Assembly (NCBI GenBank): GCA_963969345.1
Contig: OZ017770.1
Location: 1,063,246 to 1,127,245 of the forward strand
DNA length: 64,000 nucleotides
Direction of reading: 5' to 3'
Origin: Turbatrix aceti
Taxonomy: Eukaryota > Nematoda > Chromadorea > Rhabditida > Panagrolaimidae
The position numbers and the translations under genes were made by a program. Below the pieces are notes generated by a model. That model had not been told where the DNA came from, searched no databases, and worked only from the letters and a program-made list of their open reading frames with translations. This document shows, piece by piece, positions 38,092 to 49,040 of the stretch (position 1 is the stretch's first letter; each line of letters opens with the position of its first letter).

Positions 38092-40045
38092 TCAAGTTCC
38101 AGAATGTACACAGTTAAGCGTAGCCGGTGACTGAAGCACAGCAGTGCTGTCAAGTAGCGTATCACGCAATAAGGATTGACGAGAGCGGTCCAGTTCGGCA
38201 TTGCTGCCTTGTTTCCAACTTTCAAAGTGTTGTACATCCGAGTGATTTCTGCAATGCCAAAGTTGTCAATCCAGGGATCCGAAGAGATAAAAAGTGTGAT
38301 TGTGGCTTACCGACGATCATCGCTGCATTGTGTCGTATCGTTCGTCGGCCGCGCAGCGCTTTTTGGCCGTCCAAAGTGTTGAGCACGTTTGTCGCACGGC
38401 CAAAACACTCTCTCTGTTAGCATAGAGCGAACAACTTCTCGGAATTGTTGTGACATGCCACAGTAAATTGCAAACCGAAATGGATAAGACATTACGATGA
38501 GCACATTCCTGCAAAAAATATGAGGGTGTTATTTAGGGTGCAAGTGCAAGTGTAATTACCGAATGATAAGAAGTTTGTTAAGGACCGGGTAATGCCGCTG
38601 AATGGCTGTAATTTGTAGTGCAACCGTGCTCACGTGCAGCGAAAAGATCATGGCAGCTGGGATTTCAGTAACAAGAAATAATAGAATGACGACAAGCAGC
38701 ATGCGTGTATTCTGAAATAACGAAAAATGTATTCTTGAACAATACATTTGCACCAAAGAACACAAGATATTAAACTTAAAAGTTCAATACCATATAATTT
38801 CTCTGCTTGTGAAAAAAAAGTGACATTAATAATTCCCGAAAAGAGGATTGTCAAAAAATATTTGTTAGCCCGCGCGTGAATAACGTACTTGCTTTAAACT
38901 CTGGATGCGACGTGATTCGTTTATGCTGCTTCTGAGTCGTGTAGCCCGTTTAAAAGTTTTGACAGCCACAACGCCTCCAGCACTCGGCGACGCCGAGTAT
39001 TCTCCCCCGCCATTGGAAACAGACGTCTTAGCACTTTCAATGTCATTAGCCAGTGTGCTTCGACGTTTTGAATTTGCCAATAAGCCAGCATGACGACGAT
39101 CTGCCTCTCTTATGGCAGCAATAAGTTTCCAAGTAAAAATAACCAACAAAATACACGGAACTGTATGGCTGAGGAGGGTATGTAGTCCGTAGATGATGTA
39201 ATAATATATGTTGCTGCCGACTAATTGAATAAAAGAACTCCTAACTCTCAAACAGATTCTTCTTTTTCCTAAAAAATTATTTTGTTTTTTTATTTCTAAA
39301 TTTTTAATTTCTACCGTTTGCGGGAGTATATGACTGGTTGTATGTTACAAAAAGTTCTGGTGCATATATCCACACTGCAATTACGCATATTGTGGCAATT
39401 GTCTACAAAATTAAAATTATAGAAAAAAATTATAACTACAAACTGACATGCTTGCTTCTCCGAATCGTGCAGTAACTTCGTACTTTTTTTGGAATGCAAA
39501 TATAAATATATCTTTGCACAGCAAGATAAACCGTCAACCAAATAGCGGCCGTGTGAAAGATAGAGGGGAGGATTGAAGCCATATGGGGGAACATTGTGCA
39601 CCAAAAAGCAGGTAAGCCGTATTCTTCATCTGTCTGATATCCTTAAAAATATATAATACACATAAGTAGACATCACGTATTCATTCATCAGTGTATTGTA
39701 GCTTACCTTTAAACGTATAATAATAAAGAAGCCATGGTAAACATGAAAGTCCAGTGAGCAGCTCGGTCACTGCCATTGCCAAGAGGACAAAGTTTGTAGG
39801 AGTTCGGAGATAACGATGAGACAACACCAAAACAATGAAGGAATTAGTTGCAACCGTAACCGCTACAATAATTGGCATGACGTATCCGTACATGTAAAGT
39901 GCCAGAGTAAGTGGCACCTGAAAAGGTAAAAAAGTGTTAATTATCCCACCAGACAAAAAATAACATTTTTTCTCACCTGCGCCGAAATGAAAATTTCTCG
40001 ACATTGACTCGTATTCAGACAAGCTGGCGTTGAATCGTACTCCAT
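38092..40045 (-). CDS. rhodopsin-family neuropeptide receptor (sex-peptide/FMRFamide receptor-like)
   Basis: About seven exons. I chose ATG 40045 because its frame (MEYDSTPACLNTSQ) joins in phase 0 to the TM1 exon (GYVMPIIVAVTVATNSFIVL); the longer open frame from 40058 does not. The sequence has an N-terminal NTS glycosylation site, TM2 after RYLRTPTNFVLLAMA, the TM3 Cys and its ICL2 motif VQRYIYIC in place of DRY, an ECL2 cysteine, a long charged third loop (READRRHAGLL onward), TM6 with LFLVTEIPAAM and TM7 with SYPFRFAIYCGMSQQFRE. These match the insect sex-peptide/MIP receptors and the worm sprr/dmsr/egl-6 family, so the ligand is probably a short amidated peptide. A final exon (TGA 38092-38094) extends the cytosolic tail by about 50 residues. 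The gene is followed by a pseudogenised copy of its 3' exons. Confidence 0.88.
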
Positions 40046-43000
40046 TACCAGAAAACATTGATTTTGAGAAGAATATATTAAATCATCTAAAAAGTGCCCA
40101 AAAATATAATCTTATGATAGGATTCTTCAAAAAGGGCTGACAAAGTAATTAAATGTCAGTTTATAAAGGTCGAAAAATTTGCAATATATGGATACATATA
40201 GCCCAGCCCTCGAAAGTTTTTGCCTAAAGCAATTTCCAAAAAATAGCAAAAAATGTAGTTTGTTGTGGCAAAAAAGATTTTTTATACAAAAGTGTTTTAC
40301 ATGAGGAAGAAAAGTTGATCGCGGGGTAACTGGCACCAAAGCCCGAATAATAAGTAGGCGTAAACTGGCAACCAAAGTATGAGAGGTTGCGAGGCTGCTA
40401 TCAAAGCGCATAACATGGTATTATTTCAACGACAAATTTGAGAAAAAAATGCTGGCTCTACTCACGCCCTATGGGAATAAAAACAGCAGTATTGAAAAAA
40501 AATATAAAAGGCGGGACTAGGCTGATATTTGATTACAATGACAAACAAAACACAGTACAAGAATAAAACGCAGACGATGCGTAGTATATCGGAACATAAA
40601 AAAGAGAGATATAATGAAGTGTCGCACATTTTTTCCAAGTCACTTACTCAATGCTTGTTAACACGGAATATTGAAATGTAAAGAAAAAAGATGCAGCATA
40701 AATCAAGGCAATTATTAAAGAACAAGCATAAGTTCTGATACCCGACTGGCTTAATCACGGCATGCAATAAAACGAGAACCAAATTTCTACTGTATAACAT
40801 TTATTTCCTTAGATTTGTGACTATCGAAAACATGTGATTTCTGTAAGGAAAGAAACACAAATCTATGTATCAAAAAGGAGTGCACTGGATAATAGCACTT
40901 CAAACCCTTAGGAAAAACGTGGCTAATAATTGTCTTAGAGTAAATCCTGCAATCTTGCAAGTAGAACATTAAAGATGGCAGATGACGCAAAAAAAATCCA
41001 GAATAATTATTTTAATATACTTCTGAAATTTAAATAAATAATTTATTTAATTTTGTTTTTACCTGAAAAAAAACAGTGTACTTTACAAAATTAAAGGTAT
41101 TCTGGAAATTAATATCTGATTGAGGCATTCAATATGTGGACGTCACCAGTGAAGGTGAAGGGATATTCTCCGTGTAAATAACATTATTTTACATAACACA
41201 ATGTTTCCATAGAAAGTCAAGGAGGGCAAAAACAATATCAAGAGGATTAGGCATTCTTTAAAATCACAATGGTTGCAAAATAACCGGATGTGAGTCACGT
41301 CATGTTATTAGCAGACAATCAAAATTTTCACCTGTAAATTTTGTACTCCATACATTCACGGGGGCGAGCTTTGTTAGTCTGATAGAATTTTATACTGTAT
41401 CGTTAATTAGGCAACATTTTTTTTTGTCATTGACACATTAAATTTGGATTACTCCCACAAGCAAAATTTTGCTCGATAAGCCCGTTCGTAGTGAAAATTT
41501 GTTCCTGCAATTTAAACGAGACGGTTATCAAACTTAACAAAAAAAGGAATTTCAAGGAACAGCACGTATCGCTTTTTTTGGCCGTGAGAAGAGGCATTAA
41601 CGGGTTCAAAATGATCAAAAAACTCTAACAAGCATGACAATAAGGATGCGACACTTTCTTGTCGTATATAATTGAAAGAAAAGAAAAAATGGCTCAACCA
41701 AAAAAAAGTAAGAGCAAATATGGGATAAGAGTTACCAAAAACTCAAAAAAAATATTTTATAATCCGAATTGAAAACTAATCATACACAAACAGAGTATTA
41801 AGTATCCGTTATATATCTTGGGGGCGTGAAGAAAAAACTCGGCAACTTTTTTGGACATGTGTGCCAACACAAAAATGCGATGACATTTCAAAGCCAGTAT
41901 TCCTGTCAACTGCAGACAAGTGAGTACAACAAATTTCGTCGCATTTTAATAAGCAAGAACAAAACTTATTTTCTAGGGCATTTAAATTAAAGCCCGTTGC
42001 TTTGCGATAAAGCCTAGACAAATCCAGGAACTTATTCAAATGACAGCTGAACAAATCAATGATAAACTCAAAATATCATGAAATGGCCAAAAACCATTTC
42101 ATTTTTTTCGACAACTTGTTAGCAGGCCAAAATTTTTTTGCACAAAACCATAAGACGCAAATACTAGACTGCTAGTCAGTCTTGTTTTGTTAATGAAAAC
42201 AACGGGTGGGTCAACACTGATGCCACTGGTGCCAAACAATGCTTATTCACTTGTAGTACAAATTCTTTTCAAGCTATTTGGTCGTTAGCATCCCAGAATT
42301 TGTTGTGTTTTTCAGTTGGCAAAATGATTCTTGAACACGAAAAAAAACAATGATTACAAGTACACTTCGTTGATGCCTTAAAAACAATAGACACCATTGT
42401 TCGACGATTTTTTTTATTGCTTTGCCTGCATCCTCGTTACCCCCCTCATTGACATCATTTGTTCCATCTGAAGTGCACGAAATAGGTAAATTAGCCACCG
42501 TTGTTTCCCTCAAAATTATCAGCCATTTTTTGCAGCATTGACGTAGACAACAAAGCTTATTACAAGTCCACCGAGGGTCTACCATAACGAAAAGACTGCC
42601 GATTTAACTTGCCCTAAAAATGATTACCACCAAATTACTACTTTCAGAGAAAAGCTGTTTTGCAATTACGAAATAAGGACGACAGGGCATCAGACGAGTG
42701 TTGATATTGACTTCCGTGTCTCTTCTGTTTGAGAAAAACATGTTGAGCATTTCACTGAGATATTAGAAACAAAGGGGGATACTGGTGACTCAATAACAGA
42801 CATTCGACTCCGATGACCCGACCCTCATCATGGGGGGCGGCAGACAACGGCTATTGTTTTGAACATTCTTTTTTTCTATAAACCACCAACAATTGATGAG
42901 TCAGCTCAACCATTTATACGAACTGGACTATTTCCTACCGACGTGTGTACTTGAACAGCAGCTGTTTTGTTCAAGTCTGTCCCACGATCGATCTCTTTCT

Positions 43001-43099
43001 TTTCTCTCTGGTTTGGTGGGGTGGGTGATGCGATCACGAGAAAATAAAAGAGTGTGTTCTCTATCGCATTAGTTCGTCATCAGTTTACAGATTGTTGCC
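40046..43099. other. long AT-rich intergenic region
   Basis: No supported gene lies in these 3 kb. Minus-strand frames at 40127-42585 are short, unlinked and of random composition. The last 200 bp form the presumed promoter of the secreted-protein gene, with an inverted repeat at 42950-42975 and an AAATAAAAG element about 60 bp before the ATG. Confidence 0.55.
42950..42975. repeat. nested inverted repeat with a central E-box
   Basis: The outer arms CTTGAACA and TGTTCAAG are perfect 8-bp inverted copies. Inside them, AACAGC-A-GCTGTT forms a second perfect inverted repeat containing the CAGCTG E-box. The element lies about 130 bp upstream of the start codon at 43100, a likely promoter position. 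Confidence 0.45.
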
Positions 43100-43750
43100 A
43101 TGAACTGGTTGCCTCTTCTTTGTGTCTGCGTGGCTTTCCTCGCCTCATCGACCGATGGCTACTACTTTGCGTGCCTCGATGGATGCGAATGCGATACCGA
43201 CGCCGAGACCGTCCACTGCCACAACCGTCCCAGTCATCAGACTTTTCAACTTCCTGAGAAGCGCCTTTCTGGCTTCCGTTACATCGGTCTGACTAACAAT
43301 GACATTGTCTCTCTTCCAAGCGAGGAAATGCTGTTCGAAAAGTTCCCTGAGCTCAAAGTAAGTAAACCGTCTGTTTTATGAACCGTTTGGTATTTCAAAA
43401 AAAATCTGTTGCAGGCTGTTGACGTCGAAAACAACGCCAACTTTGATTGCTCGACGCTGCCGCACTACAAAACGCTTGAAATCATCAGCGACTGTGGCAA
43501 GGATCCTTCGGAACTCGTACACGTGACCATCTATCCTGTGACTGATGCCACTGTCGACTGCGATGCCGAGTGTCAGGTTCAGAAACACTACGACGCGCTC
43601 AAGCAGTACTTCACCAAGCTGTGGAACCTTCTCAAAGAAAAGTTCAACCAGGTGAGCAAGACGCAGATGGTCCGTGATGCCAGCCAGTCATTCGACCGCT
43701 TCATCGCCAACATCAAAGAAAAGATCCAAAATGCGCGGAATTCTGATTAA
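43100..43750 (+). CDS. secreted LRRNT-like protein with a helical C-terminus
   Basis: Two exons, 43100-43357 and 43415-43750, with a GTAAGT donor and TTGCAG acceptor in phase 0; TAA is at 43748-43750. The product of about 197 residues has a signal peptide (LPLLCVCVAFLASS), then a cysteine cluster (CLDGCECDTDAETVHC) and an LRR-like segment (FRYIGLTNNDIVSLP), resembling an LRRNT cap followed by about one and a half leucine-rich repeats. The second exon adds further paired cysteines and a long amphipathic, Lys/Gln-rich helix. Codon use is clearly GC-biased at third positions, as in strongly expressed genes here. No orthologue is recognised. It converges on SUPV3L1 with 170 bp between stop codons. 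Confidence 0.8.
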
Positions 43751-43920
43751 CTTTGGATAACGAATGGCTTGCACCTAACTTAAGTTTGTATATTTCGGTT
43801 ATCGCGGCTTATATCTTCTATCTTGCCTTCAAAACTTTGATGCTCAACTCTTCCCTCCTCGACCATGTAATCTTGGTGTAACACATTTTTCGATAAATCA
43901 ACAAACAAAACAACCTAAAG

Positions 43921-46220
43921 TCAGCGAGAATCACTGGGAGCCGGGTCGGTGGGTGGCTTGTTGGTGCCCTGATTGGCAAGGAGACGGTCGACGCCGTCCT
44001 GGATGAGTGCGTCGAGTTCGCGTTCAATTTCACGGACGGCAGGCTCGTCGGGGAAGGCATCAACAAAGCGCATTGCCAACCAGAGGTAGGCATCGATAAT
44101 GTCATAAATCTGCTCCAAATGCATGAGATCGTTGAGATTTTGAGCCGGCTTGAGGGGCCAGTTAATCACGCTCGTGAACCAGTCAAACGTGATGGCCTGA
44201 CCCGTCGAATAGCGGCGCACGATTTTGACAAAAGCAGCAGCTGCAATCTTGCGTTCAGCTTTGAGAGGCACAAGACAGAACGTGTAGCGGTCCTATAAAA
44301 TTTGATAAATGACGACCCTATAATTTCGCAGTCAGCTGAAACTCACTTTGAGAGGCAGCGAAATGCTATCAATGAGTTCCGCCAAATCACGGATTTGCGA
44401 GACCGAGCAGATGAAAAAGTCATCACTGATGCTACACACGGACGTAAAGATATCCAGGAGATTGACGAAAGACGCATGAGGCAGGTGGTAGGCAAAGGTT
44501 TCGATTTGCTCAAAGGTTGGGGCAATGCCGACTTTTTCAATGTCATCCACGGGGGTTGAAAGAATTGAACGAAGCAGGCTCATGTCTTCGTTCCGAATTG
44601 TCATCACCTAAATCACGCAAAAAAATAAATAATACGTCCAACAATGTGTTAAACGTACTTTGCCCTCGGAGTAAGCCGTTCCATAGCGCCCAGCACGTCC
44701 GGCAATCTGCAAAGCCGCATAGTTGGGAATGAGCTCGCCGTTGGGGGGCTTGACGAGTGAGTTAAAAATAACTCTTCGTATGTTGAGATTCAAGCCCATG
44801 CCAATGGCGTCCGTAGCCACAAGCACATTGGTCGGGTCATTCGTATCGTTGAACTTGGCCGCCTGAGCCAGCTTGGCGCCGGGAGGAAGGTCACCATAGA
44901 TGACAGCGCAGCTGACGCTCTGCTTTTCCAGTTGGCGAACAATCGAGAAGATAGCCTTGCGCGAAAAGCAGACAATGCAGTCGCCATCGTCGACACGACG
45001 AATATCGCCGAGGCCATACGTGCTGATGGTGAGCGGCGATCGGCGTTCATACTCGATGACTTCTACGTGCTCGCCGATAGGATCAAGAAGCCGTTTCACC
45101 ATGTTAATAGCGGCTTTCTCGCCGCAGAGATGAACTTCCTCGGCTGCAACGCCGAGAAGTGCTCGCGTCCAGGCCCAGCCGCGTTGTTCGTCACGAAGCA
45201 TCTGAATCTCGTCAATGATTGCCACTTCGACATTCATCGAGGTCGAGAGCATTTCGACGGTGGAAGAGAGATGCGGCGAGGGATTCATGTTATCGACGGC
45301 AAAGAGACGCTCCTCTCCGGTAGCTAGGTCGCAAGGGTGTCCCACACTGTTCATCTTGGCGTAGATCTCACTGGCCAGCAGTCTCAGTGGGCCGCAGTAA
45401 ACTCCGCTTTTCGATTCCTTGAAACGCTCCAGGGCAGCGTGAGTCTTGCCACTGTTGGTTGGTCCTGAAATTGAAAGAAAACAATTATTAAAGGCGCGAT
45501 TGAACAAAACATACCGGCATGAAAGATAATCTTGCGTTGAATGTGACGCGCTTCCGGATACCAGTTGTGGGGTTGCGTGAGATCTGAGATAAGCTTCAGG
45601 TCCTCCAGGGACTCCAGGTGAGGATAAATTTTGCGTGCATGAGTCAGAAAGAAGACAAAAAGAGTATCCACGCTATGACCTGGAAAAATGCATCCATAAA
45701 CATTAGAAGCTACATAAAAACCAGTGCTTACCTCTAGTAATGATATCAGTTAATGTGACCTTCAACATGGAATCCAGGTTTTCAGGATTGATACAAAACT
45801 GACGGAAACTCAAAAACGCTTTCATAAAGAGCTTTGTTGAAATTCCATTTTCTTCAGCAAGCTCGCGGATAGTCTGACGTTTGGCAAACTCACTGAGAAC
45901 ACAAGAAATAGTATCGCGATTAAGCAAGTCCTCGTCTCCAAAGTTGTCCAGTCCGCTGGAAGCCGCAGCAGTCTTGATCGGTGTAATGGGCAGTGGACGA
46001 ACAAGGTCATCGATGGATTTCGTGCGTTTAACATCCTTCGCATGCCGCTGATTAGTTTTGTGATGCTAAAAATATAAAATAGTGATCACTACTCGTTCTA
46101 CTCACTGCAGAGACTTACCAGAGAGCTTCTGGAACGACTACCTCGTGAATGGAACCGTAGAGATACCATCGGCGACCATCGCACAATGGATTTCAGCTGA
46201 CCGGCCAGCCGGAGACTCAT
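43921..46220 (-). CDS. SUPV3L1: mitochondrial ATP-dependent RNA helicase SUPV3L1 (SUV3)
   Basis: Six exons from ATG 46220 to TGA 43921-43923, about 660 residues. The N-terminus ([14 protein letters not shown]) is basic, Ser-rich and free of acidic residues, fitting a mitochondrial presequence. Helicase motifs follow: PTNSGKT (Walker A; intron just before it), [14 protein letters not shown] (the SUV3 form of DExH), [29 protein letters not shown] and QIAGRAGR. The C-terminal part has the SUV3-specific region ([13 protein letters not shown]) and ends in a Pro-rich tail. With PNPase it forms the mitochondrial degradosome that removes antisense and aberrant mtRNA. An AAG acceptor-like site lies about 13 nt before the ATG. 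Confidence 0.95.
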
Positions 46221-46444
46221 AATCGACCGGATACTTGATAAAGAAAAAAATGGTTCGTAGAATACATTAGTAAGGCTTGGCGTTGTGTGACTCGAGTAAA
46301 GAACAGATTTGCCCGAGTGCTCGATGTCGCCTGCGCTCGCCTACCTGTCTTTAGGCTGCAGAAGCATGATTTTTTTCACTCTTGACAAGTTTTAAAAATA
46401 AATCACATTTTTCACAAATGAAAACCAGATGTTAATAAATGCAG

Positions 46445-46450
46445 TTTATT
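46445..46450 (-). promoter_or_regulatory. poly(A) signal AATAAA (minus strand)
   Basis: TTTATT on the plus strand reads AATAAA for the minus-strand RSU1 gene, 115 bp after its stop codon. It lies only 225 bp upstream of the SUPV3L1 start on the same strand. Confidence 0.5.
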
Positions 46451-46560
46451 GATTTACTTTTATCATCATAATTTTACAACAATCAAATAATAGACACAAA
46501 AAAATTCACTTCATATGGCTGTGTTCAATTCGGCAATTTGAAATTAAAGCATTCAGTTTC

Positions 46561-47540
46561 TTAGCAAGGATTTTGTTTTTTGCCTGGTAGGCTGATTTTC
46601 TTAGACTTGTTTCTCTTTGGAGGCGGTGAACCGACACCACGAGGATGAGAGTTGTAGAGATGACCGTAGTTGTCACTTCTAATGTAGTTCCAGAAGCCCT
46701 TGACATTTCCCTGGAAGTAGGCATCCCTCAGGGGCTGAATCCAGGGATTATTCTCAATGCGAAGCGTCTTGGTGCTCTTGTGGCCTTCATCGGTCAAGTT
46801 GAGTTGCCCCAGAGTAGGTGGAATTACTTGCAATCGGTTGCCCTGAATGTGCAGTTCCCGAAGCTTTTCAAGTTTTGAGAGCGACGAAGGAAGGTCGATC
46901 AGGTCGTTTTCCCTCAAAACCAACACTTGCAGATTTTGGAGGTTCTCCACGTCAGCGGGAAAGCTTTCAAAGTCGTTATCCCCCAGATAGAGTGCTCGTA
47001 GAGAAGCTGAAAACGTTTAAAGAAATGAATTCAATTCACATACACAAATCCTACCCATGAAAAAGAAGTTTCCAGGCAAACTTTGTTCCTTCAGGTTGTT
47101 GTACGTCAGGTCAAGAATCTCAAGCTTTGCAAAGTTACCGAAGCCACGGGGCAGGACGTACAATCGATTCATTCTAAAAAATTCCAAATTGACTGTAGCA
47201 GTTCCAAATAAATACTTGCATACCCAACATTAAGAATTTTCAACGAGGGAAGAGTCGAAATCGAAGCTGGGAGTTCTTCGATTTGGTTGTTCCATAGATT
47301 CAGGTATTCCAAATTTGGCAGATCGCCGATGTCCGCAGGTATTGAGGAAAGCTTGTTGTGGCTAAGCGTGATTCTCGTAATGCGTTCGTTGGGCACTAAA
47401 AAATTAATCATTTCTCAGTGATTGTTTGCGTGGGTTAAAAAGCAAACAAACTCACAATCAAGCTGAAGTTGTGAAAAATTAGCGATATTACGGTCTACGA
47501 CGTCGATTTCCGTCTCATCCACATGGCGCTCTTTGCCCAT
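46561..47540 (-). CDS. RSU1: Ras suppressor protein 1 (leucine-rich repeat adhesion protein)
   Basis: Four exons from ATG 47540 to TAG 46561-46563, about 280 residues. After a short N-terminus (MGKERHVDETEIDVVDRNI) come seven or eight LRRs: ITLSHNKLSSIPADI, LEYLNLWNNQIEELP, LPRGFGNFAKLEILDL, NSLPGNFFF-type, LRALYLGDNDF, LRENDLIDLP and ELHIQGNRLQVIPP. Then follow RIENNPWIQP, YIRSDNYGHLY and the basic tail PPPKRNKSKKIS, all typical of RSU1. RSU1 binds PINCH in the ILK-PINCH-parvin complex at integrin adhesions, so it is functionally linked to the laminin encoded nearby; that neighbourhood is probably coincidental. It lies 340 bp upstream of SUPV3L1 on the same strand. Confidence 0.95.
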
Positions 47541-49040
47541 CGCACAGCCAAAAAAATATAATTATTAAAAAAACTGTACTAAAGAAAACGCGTGCAATCA
47601 AGCAATACACGATCAGTAGGAAAACAATGTGCGTTCGAAGCAATCGATGGACAACAAGACCAGGCTATCGAGTGAATTCGGCAGAACGAAGGGCAAAACG
47701 AAAGCAAACGCAGCTGCTATAAATTCTAAAGAACACATTGTAAAGCACGCACAGCGCCCTCAACTTGGACGACTGTCTTGCATCGTCATCCCCCGCAAAT
47801 GACTGCATTAATTTCTTACTTCTTTGGCACTATTATTATTCAAGAAAAAAATTGATAAATAGAATTGCGGGAATTATACTTTGCAATATGAAAAACGACG
47901 TGCACCATCTTGTGATGCCCAAAAACGACTAGAAAACGGTGTGTAAACGCAACTTGAAATTTAAATTGATGATTATAAAAAAATTAATTATTTACACAAA
48001 AATGCAAACCTATCAAACATAAAAGCAAACATTTTCAACGTTTGAGGCAACGTGTTGTTCTGTGCAAAGGTGGTTTTCACTATCGGAAGTGTTTTGGTCT
48101 CGACGGGAAAAGACATAACGTATATATTTATAAACCCAAATTATGTGAAAAACACTATTCAAAATTATGAAAAGTGTACTGATTTTTTCTAAAAACGCAA
48201 TTCAATTAATTCCGGGTTAAAACGGGTTTTTCCGTACCTACTGAAAAATCACAAGTTCACCTGAATCCGACCCGGGTCGTGCTTCGGCGAGCTGCTTTTG
48301 TCTTTAATTCTGATACGATAAGATGATTTGCTAATACGATTATCTTCCGTGCTGATTTTGGAAAAAAAAATTGTTATCCATTAAGCTCGACATATGCATG
48401 AACTTTTTGACCTCGCCGCAACTTCACGCGGTTGTGCAACAATCAGTTCCTGATCCTCTTTTAAGTCATTAAAATCTAAAAAAAAACAAAGATAGATTGT
48501 TTTCTTGATGATTTGGCAGCGTTTGCTTGACTTCGTCATTCAACTTTACCCTCCCATCAAACGCGTTGTCTTCGTGATTAGCGACGGATTGATCTGCTTG
48601 GCTATCTTGAAAGTTTCCGTCGTATTCGGCATGTAGATCGCGAAACGATGGAGCCAGGCGACAGGTTGTTCTTATAATGAACAACCATCTAAAAGTGCTC
48701 ACGCATTCCAGTGAAGTCGAGAACGAGGCACACCACACCACAAGCACTTTAGAGCCAAAACGTTTATTGTTTGTTTCGCGCAAAAATACTTTAAAAACCA
48801 AACATTAAAATTCTAATTGGAATACCGTACTTCAGACGGTAAAAAATCGAAACACAAGCGATTATGTTGTATATCAATAAATTTTAATATCGTCCGGGAA
48901 ACAACGCTTATGGGCATGATCACTGGCAAAGCGTACAGGGTTGTGGTCTCGACGGGAAGCGTTGGCTGCATGAAGCACATAACAGAGCTCAGTCATCTCA
49001 CTTCGATTTGACGAATGCGTTAACTTTGTCGTCACCGGTG
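47541..49040. other. intergenic between divergent RSU1 and rabaptin genes
   Basis: This holds both divergent promoters. On the minus strand, 48381-48475 and about 48543-48700 read like short acidic exons separated by a T-rich acceptor, but they cannot be joined in one frame, so no gene is called. Confidence 0.45.

Noticed and set aside
40043..40058. Longer GPCR start at 40058
   Set aside because: That frame does not join in phase to the TM1 exon, whereas ATG 40045 does and gives a normal extracellular N-terminus.
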